Part shown: positions 55,554 through 64,000 of the stretch, piece by piece | How positions within the stretch are numbered: the first letter of the stretch is position 1 | How the letters are laid out: every line of letters starts with the position of its first letter | Assembly (NCBI GenBank): GCA_947044405.1 | Contig: CAMRHE010000457.1 | Coordinates: forward strand, 980,001-1,044,000 | DNA length: 64,000 nucleotides | Reading direction: 5' to 3' | Origin: Leptodactylus fallax | Taxonomy: Eukaryota > Chordata > Amphibia > Anura > Leptodactylidae | Position numbers and translations under genes: made by a program | Notes under the pieces: model-generated | What the model saw: only the letters and a program-made list of their open reading frames with translations | Told to the model about the DNA's origin: nothing | Database searches by the model: none

Positions 55554-56569
55554 TTGTTAATCAGGACTCTGTCGCGAAAACTCCTTGACAAGAGGCTCTT
55601 GTTGACTCCTTTCCAGAGATTGCCCAAGCCAGGATCTGGGGGTTGGTTTGAGACTTTTGAATTCCAACAGCATCTCCTCGAAGCTTTGGGGCTTGTCTTG
55701 GCGCTGCTTTCATGGGAAACTGTATGTGAGGGACAACCTGAAGTGTAGAATCTATGAGGAAAGGGGTTGCCCCTGGGAAGACTGTGGCAACGTGATGGAA
55801 AGCATGGAGCACTTCTTGATTCATTGTCCCTTTACGAATTAGGTGTACAACAGGGTGGGTTCTTCCATCAGTTGGCCCAGGTTGCCTGGACTCTCTTATG
55901 TTGAGTGGGCCTATGGAGCATTCAGAAACCTGGGTGCTCGGGACCGATGCACTTTATTCTTCGTTAGCCTAGTGGTTAGGTACTACACATGGAATGCACG
56001 GTGTCTAGTATAGATGCAAAAAACCCTCCTGTTGGATGAGGTGGTTAGGAACATACTTGGTGACTTGGTGAAGGTGTGCTCTCTGCAGTATGACAAGTTG
56101 GGTATGGAGAAGGCCTCTTTGGAGGGGGTTCTCCTTTACTGTACCTTAGCCTGTCATCTCCACTGTAGATTTTTTTTTTTGGTCATTATATTAGGATGTA
56201 GCGTTTGCAAGTGTCAAACTTGGGCTTTGTGTTTGTTTTGTTGATATGACATCATTGTTAAACCATTAGAGGGTGTATACCGTTATACATGGATATAGGA
56301 GTTAGGTAGAGAGAGGAGAGGATGATTCTGGATTCTGGATTTCTTGGTCTGGTCTGGACTTGTCACAGACTTTGGAAGTTAGACCAGTGCCAGGATTGGG
56401 TATGGGCATGGGATTTAGTTCAGAAATAAAAAAAAAAAATTGGGCTTTGTGTGATGTGTTTTGGTGTCACTAGATGTTTACCCTTTTGTATATAGGTGTA
56501 TATAGTGTATACAAGGGTATAGCAGTCTGGTGGGGAGGGGGGATTTACTGTGTTGGTCTGGACCTGTCT
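55554..56569 (+). mobile_element. Tx1-like (L1 group) LINE 3' fragment, decayed
   Basis: Positions 55648-56244 form one reading frame interrupted by TAG at 55840-55842 and 56011-56013. It contains FHGKLYVRDNLKCR, GCPWEDCGNVMESMEHFLIH (zinc-binding 'zf-RVT' region), PGLSYVEWAYGAFRNLGARD and VVRNILGDLVKV, the C-terminal end of ORF2 in Tx1-type elements known from Xenopus. Upstream coding sequence is out of frame, and 55381-55545 is unreliable T-rich sequence. The 3' UTR (to about 56569) carries a duplicated TTGGGCTTTGTGTRRTGTGTT-like segment (about 56219 and 56440). Not functional. Confidence 0.82.
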
Positions 56570-57268
56570 TTAAAGGGGTTGTCTGTGATAAATTAATCTT
56601 TATAATCTAAGCTAAACATCCTACCCCCACATACCTTCTAAATTACTTGCTGTACCAAAAATCTATAATTACCTAGATCGCCACGGTCATCATGTGACCG
56701 CCCCATGTACATTTTCCGATTTTCCAGTGACGTTCCGTTTCCCATCATACTTATCTGTCTTTTGGTCCTGATCTTCAGGGCACGAGACATCACTTCATCT
56801 GGGTGGCTGACACCTCTTCTTGATGTCTGCCAGCTGCCCACACCTACGCAATATAGCCGGGGTGCCAGCTACTGCGGCAGCCGGGGAGATGTCCAGATGA
56901 AGTGATGTCCGTCCCGTACCCCGAAGGTCCTGTCTGGAAGACAGGTAAGTATGATGGGGTGGAGGTGGGGTTGAATTAGTTATGAAGGGCTAGTAGTGGG
57001 CAGGTTAGGAAAACAAGGAGGGGGGTGTGAGTGAGAAAGGGAGGAAAGGAGTAAAAAATGGAGGTGGTGTGAGTCATCATGGTAGTTGTAGGAAAACAGA
57101 ACAAGAAGATGCCCATGTTATCAAATGCAGAAGATGCCAGGAGCTCACAGCGAAACCCAGAAATCACTCAAAACTCTGCTAAAGATATTTGGGTGCCGTT
57201 ATTAACCTATTAATAGCACTAACAGACCTTTTCTGAAAAATTATTTTTTGCCTGGAAAACCCCTTTAA
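56570..57268. mobile_element. TTAA-flanked MITE
   Basis: TTAA at 56570-56573 and 57265-57268. Ends AAAGGGGTTGTCTG and GGAAAACCCCTTTAA are inverted and match the terminal type of 8979-9416. The interior includes an inverted pair around TCATACTTATCTGTCTT (about 56746) and AAGACAGGTAAGTATGATG (about 56938), and CATCACTTCATCTGG against CCAGATGAAGTGATG (about 56787 and 56891). No genes. Confidence 0.8.
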
Positions 57269-57773
57269 GGATAGATTTACTTGACCAAGTTTCACCCATG
57301 ACACAGTAATAAAACAGAATAAACATTATGGCAGAGAGGGACTCAGTAACAGTATAGTGGTCTATAAGAGTCCCTGCCTTTCAGCAGCATATTGTCATGT
57401 ACTATTATCTCTACAAGACAGTACATGCTAGAAGTCCGTCTCCCACCATGATGTTCAGGCTGGTAAATCCGGCCAACACACGGAACAAGTGTCACGACCA
57501 ACTTACAGACATTAGACCCGTGCACATGGGCACCTGGATCAGACAGTTTTTGCTGCATTTTTTCTTCCCCTATTAAATATATAGGGAAACTACTTCTGCA
57601 GCTAAAAATAAGATGCTGCATTTTTCGAAAAAGCTTTTCTGGAACTTTTTTTTTTTCTCACAAGGTGTAGATGAGTTTAAGCCAAATCTCATGGACTTTG
57701 CTGGTATTGTACAATGGAGCGTTAGTTTTGTGTTCGTGTGTGCCGCAGTCTCATTGGGTTCTTTTTGTTGCAG
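57269..57773. other. Intron 4, right end
   Basis: No exon or repeat family recognised. A T run (57649-57657) and the pyrimidine tract TTCTTTTTGTTGCAG lead into exon 5. Confidence 0.5.
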
Positions 57774-57875
57774 GTGATAATTTGCCAGGTAACACATGGG
57801 TGTATATTTTAGTTGGCGTCCTTCTTCTCCTCATTATTTTATGTATTGTAGTCATCATCATCTTAATGAAAAAAG
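57774..57875 (+). CDS. Ig-type receptor, exon 5 (transmembrane)
   Basis: A 102-nt exon after GTTGCAG and before GTAAGA, phase 1/1 like all the others. With the carried-over G it encodes GDNLPGNTWVYILVGVLL and then a run of about 23 hydrophobic residues (YILVGV..IIILM), closed by MKKG. There is no charged residue inside the membrane segment, so pairing with DAP12/FcR gamma-type adaptors through a basic TM residue is not indicated; signalling through a cytoplasmic tail is more likely (inference). The tail exons must lie beyond the window or in the minisatellite. The 26-kb gap from exon 4 leaves room for missed exons, but the phase match supports direct joining. Confidence 0.72.
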
Positions 57876-58603
57876 GTAAGAACACAGACCTACAGCCGAA
57901 CATCTGGCATATGCTATACTGTATACAGTTTTGCTGAAAGATCTTATGATTTTTCCTCCAGACTTGTCAACTCTAGTTTTGACTATATTTAGACTTCCTT
58001 TGCCAGCCAGTGATATGCGTTTCATCTGGTGTGGGGTAGAGGGGGTGCAGCATTAGAACCTAAATACATAATAAGTACCCAAGATGTGTTGCACTAGTCC
58101 AATAGATGGACGTCATACTTACCCGATACACTCCAATATCTTGTTCAGCTACAGACATCACTGCGCTGGTTCTTGGTACTGCCCATACAAGGTTCTAATG
58201 TACTGTATAGAGATGGTCTGGGCTGGGGTGTGACTATGTTTAGAGTATATTTAGAAGATCTGTGGTCTGATATTAATATATCATATCATATAGTATAGGT
58301 GTATAAATAGCCATTCATTTTTATATAAGCCTTTTCCCTTAAAAAAGCCAATCCCCTATTTTCGGCAATCACTTGCTCAAGTATTACTCTATAAAGAACT
58401 CCCTCAGGTCGATATATCAGCTCATCCTGTAGTTAGTACAAATCTCCAAAGAATGTCCTCTCTGATTTCTTAGTTTCCATAATTTAAGAACTGGACTGTA
58501 AAAAAACACCAGGTACAAAGAGAGAAGTTGGAATGTAGAAATGGTACTAAGTCTGTGAGCCAACATGACCCAAGAAATGCTGCACTTGAAAGATCACCAG
58601 AAA
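57876..58603. other. Intron 5, unique part
   Basis: No exon with an ITIM or ITAM-like tyrosine motif was recognised on the + strand. No repeat family assigned. Confidence 0.45.
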
Positions 58604-61600
58604 AGAGAGCTATGAGTCTGCCACTCCTCCTATGGGGCGATACAGACAGAAGGGAGCTATGAGTCTGCCACTCCTCCTATGGGGCGATACAGACAGAAGG
58701 GAGCTATGAGTCTGCTCCTCCTCCTATAGGGTGATACAGACAGAAGGGAGCTATGAGTCTGCTCCTCCTCCTATAGGGTGATACACACAGAAGGGAGCTA
58801 TGAGTCTGCCCCTCCTCCTATAGGGCGATACAGACAGAAGGGAGCTATGAGTCTGCCCCTCCTCCTATAGGACGATACAGACAGAAGGGAGCTATGAGTC
58901 TGCTCCTCCTCCTATAGGGTGCTACAGACAGAAGGGAGCTATGAGTCTGCTCCTCCTCCTATAGGGCGATACAGACAGAAGGGAGCTATGAGTCTGCCCC
59001 TCCTCCTATAGGGCGATACAGACAGAAGGGAGCTATAAGTCTGTCCCTCCTCCTATAGGGTGATACAGACAGAAGGGAGCTATGAGTCTGCCCCTCCTCC
59101 TATAGCGTGATACAGACAGAAGGGAGCTATGAGTCTGATCCTCCTCCTATAGGGTGATACAGACAGAAGGGAGCTATGAGTCTGCTCCTCCTCCTATAGG
59201 GTGATACAGACAGAAGGGAGCTATGAGTCTGTTCCTCCTCCTATAGGGTGATACAGACAGAACGGAGCTATGAGTCTGCCCCTCCTCCTATAGGGCGATA
59301 CAGACAGAAGGGAGCTATGAGTCTGCCCCTCCTCCTATAGGGTGATACAGACAGAAGGGAGCTATGAGTCTACTCCTCCTCCTATAGGGTGATACAGACA
59401 GAACGGAGCTATGAGTCTGCCCCTCCTCCTATAGGGTGATACAGAAGGGAGCTATGAGTCTGCTCCTTCTCCTATAGGGTGAAACAGACAGAAGGGAGCT
59501 ATGAGTCTGCCCCTCCTCCTATAGGGTGATAGAGACAGAAGGGAGCTATGAGTCTGCCCCCTCCTCCTATAGGGCGATACAGACAGAAGGGAGCTATGAG
59601 TCTGCCCCTCCTCCTATACGGTGATAGAGACAGAAGGGAGCTATGAGTCTGCTCCTCCTCCAATAGGGTGATACAGACAGAAGGGAGCTATGAGTCTGCC
59701 CCTCCTCCTATAGGGTGATACAGAGAGAAGGGAGCTATAAGTCCGCTCCTCCTCCTATAGGGTGATACAGACGGAAGGGAGCTTTGAGTTTGCCCCTCCT
59801 CCTATAGGGTGATACAGACAGAAGGGAGCTATGACTCTGCTCCTCCTCCTATAGGCTGATACAGACAGAAGGGAGCTATGAGTCTGCTCCTCCTCCTATA
59901 GGGTGATACAGACAGAAGGGAGCTATGAGTCTGCTCCTCCTCCTATAGGCTGATACAGACGGAAGGGAGCTATGAGTCTGCCCCTCCTCCTATAGGGCGA
60001 TACAGACAGAGGGGAGCTATGAGTCTCTTCCTCCTCCTATAGGGTGATACAGACAGCAGGGAGCTATGAGTCTGCCGCTCCTCCTATAGGGTGATACAGA
60101 CAGAAGAGAGCTATGAGTCTGCCCCTCCTCCTATAGGGTAATACAGACAGAAGGGAGCTATGAGTCTGCTCCTCCTCCTATAGGGTGATACAGACAGCAG
60201 GGAGCTATGAGTCTGCTCCTCCTCCTATAGGGTGATACAGACAGAAGGGAGCTATGAGTCTGCCCCTCCTCCTATAGGGTGATAGAGACAGAAGGGAGCT
60301 ATGAGTCTGCCCCTCCTCCTATATGGCGATACAGACAGAAGGGAGCTATGAGTCTGCCCCTCCTCCTATAGGGCGATACAGACAGAAGGGAGCTATGAGT
60401 CTGCTCCTCCTCCTATAGGGTGATACAGACAGAAGGGCACTATGAGTCTGCCTCTCCTCCTATAGGGTGATACAGACAGAAGGGAGCTATGAGTCTACCC
60501 CTCCTCCTATAGGGTGATACAGACAGAAGGGAGCTATGAGTTTGCCCCTCCTCCTATAGGGTGATACAGAAGGGAGCTATGAGTCTGCTCCTCCTATAGG
60601 GTGCTACAGACAGAAGGGAGCTATGAGTCTGCTCCTCCTCCTATAGGGTGAAACAGACAGAAGGGAGCTATGAGTCTGCCCCTCCTCCTATGGGGCGATA
60701 CAGACAGAAGGGAGCTATGAGTCTGCTCCTCCTCCTATAGGGTGATACAGACAGAAGGGATCTATGAATATGCCCCTCCTCCTATAGGGTGATACAGATA
60801 GAAGGGATCTATGAGTCTGCCCCTCCTCCTATATGGTGATACAGACAGAAGGGAGCTATGAGTCTGCTCCTCCTCCTATAGGGTGATACAGACAGAAGGG
60901 AGCTATGAGTCTGCCCCTCCTCCTATAGGGTGATAGAGACAGAAGGGAGCTATGAGTCTGCTCCTCCTCCTATAGGGTGATACAGACAGAAGGGAGCTAT
61001 GAGTCTGCCCCTCCTCCTATAGGGTAATACAGACAGAAGGGATCTATGAGTCTGCCCCTCCTCCTATAGGGTGATACAGACAGAAGGGAGCTATGAGTCT
61101 GCTCCTCCTCCTATAGGGTGATACAGACAGAAGGGAGCTATGAGTCTGCCCCTCCTCCTATAGGGCGATACAGAGAGAAGGGAGCTTTGAGTCTGCTCCT
61201 CCTCCTGTAGGGTGATACCGACGGGAGGGAGCTTTGAGTCTGCTCCTCCTCCTGTAGGGTGATACAGACAGAAGGGAGCTATGAGTCTGTCCCTCCTCCT
61301 ATAGGGCGATACAGAGAGAAGGGAGCTATGAGTCTGCTCCTCCTCCTATAGGGTGATACAGAAGGGAGCTATGAGTCTGCTCCTCCTCCTATAGGCTGAT
61401 ACAGACAGAAGGGAGCTATGAGTCTGCCCCTCCTCCTCCTATAGGGTGATACAGACAGAAGGGAGCTATGAGTCTGCCCCCTCCTCCTATAGGGTGAAAC
61501 AGACAGAAGGGAGCTATGAGTCTGCCCCTCCTCCTATAGGGTGATACAGACAGAAGGGAGCTATGAGTCTGCCCCTCCTCCTATAGGGTGATACAGACAG

Positions 61601-64000
61601 AAGGGAGCTATGAGTCTTCTCCTCCTCCTATAGGGTGATACAGACAGAACGAAGCTATGTCTGCCCCTCCTCCTATAGGGCGATACAGACAGAAGGGAGC
61701 TATGAGTCTGCTCCTCCTCCTATAGGATGATACAGACAGAAGGGAGCTATGAGTCTGCCCCTCCTCCTATAGAGTGATACAGACAGAAGGGAGCTATGAG
61801 TCTGCTCCTCCTCCTATAGGGTGATACAGACAGAAGGGAGCTATGAGTCTGTTCCTCCTCCTATAGGGTGATACAGACAGAACGGAGCTATGAGTCTGCC
61901 CCTCCTCCTATAGGGCGATACAGACAGAAGGGAGCTATGAGTCTGCCCCTCCTCCTATAGGGTGATACAGACAGAAGGGAGCTATGAGTCTACTCCTCCT
62001 CCTATAGGGTGATACAGACAGAACGGAGCTATGAGTCTGCCCCTCCTCCTATAGGGTGATACAGAAGGGAGCTATGAGTCTGCTCCTCCTCCTATAGGGT
62101 GAAACAGACAGAAGGGAGCTATGAGTCTGCCCCTCCTCCTATAGGGTGATAGAGACAGAAGGGAGCTATGAGTCTGCCCCTCCTCCTATACGGTGATAGA
62201 GACAGAAGGGACCTATGAGCCTGCTCCTCCTCCTATAGGGTGCATACAGACAGAAGGGAGCTATGAGTCTGCCCCTCCTCCTATAGGGTGATACAGACAG
62301 AAGGGAGCTATGAGTCTGCTCCTCCTCCAATAGGGTGATACAGACAGAAGGGAGCTATGAGTCTGCCCCTCCTCCTATAGGGTGATACAGAGAGAAGGGA
62401 GCTATAAGTCCGCTCCTCCTCCTATAGGGTGATACAGACGGAAGGGAGCTTTGAGTTTGCCCCTCCTCCTATAGGGTGATACAGACAGAAGGGAGCTATG
62501 ACTCTGCTCCTCCTCCTATAGGCTGATACAGACAGAAGGGAGCTATGAGTCTGCTCCTCCTCCTATAGGGTGATACAGACAGAAGGGAGCTATGAGTCTG
62601 CTCCTCCTCCTATAGGCTGATACAGACGGAAGGGAGCTATGAGTCTGCCCCTCCTCCTATAGGGCGATACAGACAGAGGGGAGCTATGAGTCTCTTCCTC
62701 CTCCTATAGGGTGATACATACAGCAGGGAGCTATGAGTCTGCTCCTCCTCCTATAGGGTGATACAGACAGAAGGGAGCTATGAGTCTGCCCCTCCTCCTA
62801 TAGGGTGATAGAGACAGAAGGGAGCTATGAGTCTGCCCCTCCTCCTATAGGGTGATAGAGACAGAAGGGAGCTATGAGTCTGCCCCTCCTCCTATATGGC
62901 GATACAGACAGAAGGGAGCTATGAGTCTGCCCCTCCTCCTATAGGGTGATACAGACAGAAGGGAGCTATGAGTCTGCTTCTCCTCCTATAGGGTGATACA
63001 GACAGAAGGGAGCTATGAGTCTGCCCCTCCTCCTATAGAGTGATACAGACAGAAGGGAGCTATGAGTCTGCTCCTCCTCCTATAGGGTGATACAGACAGA
63101 AGGGAGCTATGAGTCTGCTCCTCCTCCTATAGGGTGATACAGACAGAAGGGAGCTATGAGTCTGCTCCTCCTCCTATAGGGTGATACAGACAGAAGGGAG
63201 CTGTGAGTCTGCCCCTCCTCCTATATGGCGATACAGAGAGAAGGGAGCTATGAGTCTGCCTCTCCTCCTATAGAGTGATACAGACAGAAGGGAGCTATGA
63301 GTCTGCTTCTCCTCCTATAGGGTGATACAGACAGAAGGGAGCTATGAGTCTGCCCCTCCTCCTATAGAGTGATACAGACAGAAGGGAGCTATGAGTCTGC
63401 CCCTCCTCCTATAGGGCGATACAGACAGAAGGGAGCTATGAGTCTGCCCCTCCTCCTATAGGGTGTATACAGACAGAAGGGAGCTATGAGTCTGTTCCTC
63501 CTCCTATAGGGTGATACAGACAGAAGGGAGCTATGAGTCTGCCCCTCCTCCTATAGGGTGATACAGACAGAAGGAAGCTATGAGTCTGCCCCTCCTCCTA
63601 TAGGGTGATACAGACAGAAGGGAGCTATGAGTCTGCTCCTCCTCCTATAGGGTTATACAGACAGAATGGAGCTATGTCTGCCCCTCCTCCTATAGGGTGA
63701 TACAGACAGAAGGGAGCTATGAGTCTACGCCTCCTCCTATAGGGTGATACAGACAGAAGGGAGCTATGAGTTTGCCCCTCCTCCTATAGGGTGATACAGA
63801 AGGGAGCTATGAGTCTGCTCCTCCTATAGGGTGCTACAGACAGAAGGGAGCTATGAGTCTGCTCCTCCTCCTATAGGGTGAAACAGACAGAAGGGAGCTA
63901 TGAGTCTGCCCCTCCTCCTATGGGGCGATACAGACAGAAGGGAGCTATGAGTCTGCTCCTCCTCCTATAGGGTGATACAGACAGAAGGGATCTATGAATA
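58604..64000 (-). repeat. 47-bp minisatellite, ~115 copies, continuing past the window
   Basis: Unit GGAGCTATGAGTCTGCCCCT then CCTCCTATAGGGTGATACAG and ACAGAAG, the reverse complement of the 28127-28798 array. Longer-range duplication is visible: GTTCCTCCTCC with CAGAACGGAGC at 59231 and 61851 (+2620); CTGATACAGACGG at 59950 and 62617 (+2667, one unit more); TTTGCCCCTCCTCC with a shortened unit at 60541 and 63771 (+3230). Some units have internal losses (GATACAGAAGGG, TATGTCTG). The right end is not reached. Confidence 0.97.

Noticed and set aside
57876..58603. Cytoplasmic-tail exon with tyrosine motif
   Set aside because: No AG-bounded phase-1 frame with an ITIM- or ITAM-like motif could be supported.
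58604..64000. CRISPR-like regular repeats
   Set aside because: The 47-bp units are contiguous, with no unique spacers, in vertebrate DNA; it is a minisatellite.

Overview
The window is vertebrate nuclear DNA. It is most likely from an anuran amphibian (a fish would be the alternative). The grounds are phase-1 Ig-domain exons separated by long introns, several full-length Tc1-like transposons of types common in frogs and fish, TTAA-flanked and 'agagatgagcgaa'-type short inverted-repeat elements typical of frog intergenic DNA, and a Ty3/gypsy element. No bacterial, organellar or RNA genes were recognised. Species is not resolvable from the sequence.

Only one host gene is supported. It lies on the + strand and runs off the right edge: signal-peptide exon (23944-23986), three Ig V-type exons (26517-26905, 28843-29193, 31373-31735) and a transmembrane exon (57774-57875). 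All junctions are GT/AG and phase 1, so the exons join in frame. The first Ig domain resembles PILR (paired Ig-like type 2 receptor). The third resembles NKp30/NCR3 and keeps a J-like GNG motif. This is a leukocyte-receptor-type membrane protein whose cytoplasmic tail is not in the window. A broken duplicate of the first Ig exon with flanking intron lies at about 6.8-7.2 kb, so the locus has undergone local duplication.

Layout. 0-23.7 kb is intergenic and repeat-dominated: Tc1 elements at 2.0, 4.2, 18.7 and 21.7 kb, a tandem array of decayed Tc1-derived units (8.9-12.5 kb) carrying datable nested insertions (a 667-bp solo LTR with perfect TSD, a TTAA MITE, a further MITE), and foldback elements. 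23.9-31.7 kb holds the first four exons, with a LINE tail, a Tc1-like palindrome, a 47-bp minisatellite and a fifth Tc1 element in the introns. 31.7-57.8 kb is one 26-kb intron holding a 36-bp minisatellite, a TTAA-ended MITE, a 9.6-kb inverted-repeat element filled with about 190 copies of a 49-bp repeat, an almost intact Ty3/gypsy retrotransposon (48064-55210), a Tx1-like LINE tail and another TTAA MITE. From 58.6 kb to the end is more than 5.3 kb of the same 47-bp minisatellite seen at 28.1 kb, in the opposite orientation.

Main points of interest: (1) a 49-bp satellite that appears to have grown out of the terminal repeat of a foldback MITE and then doubled as a roughly 4.24-kb higher-order block; (2) a Tc1 transposase with a long open frame whose catalytic Glu codon reads Gln; (3) inverted twin minisatellites 30 kb apart flanking the TM exon; (4) a Ty3/gypsy element with a probable G-TTA-AAC frameshift site, one gag frame lesion, no visible TSD and a 5' LTR stretch that looks like a T-biased consensus artefact.
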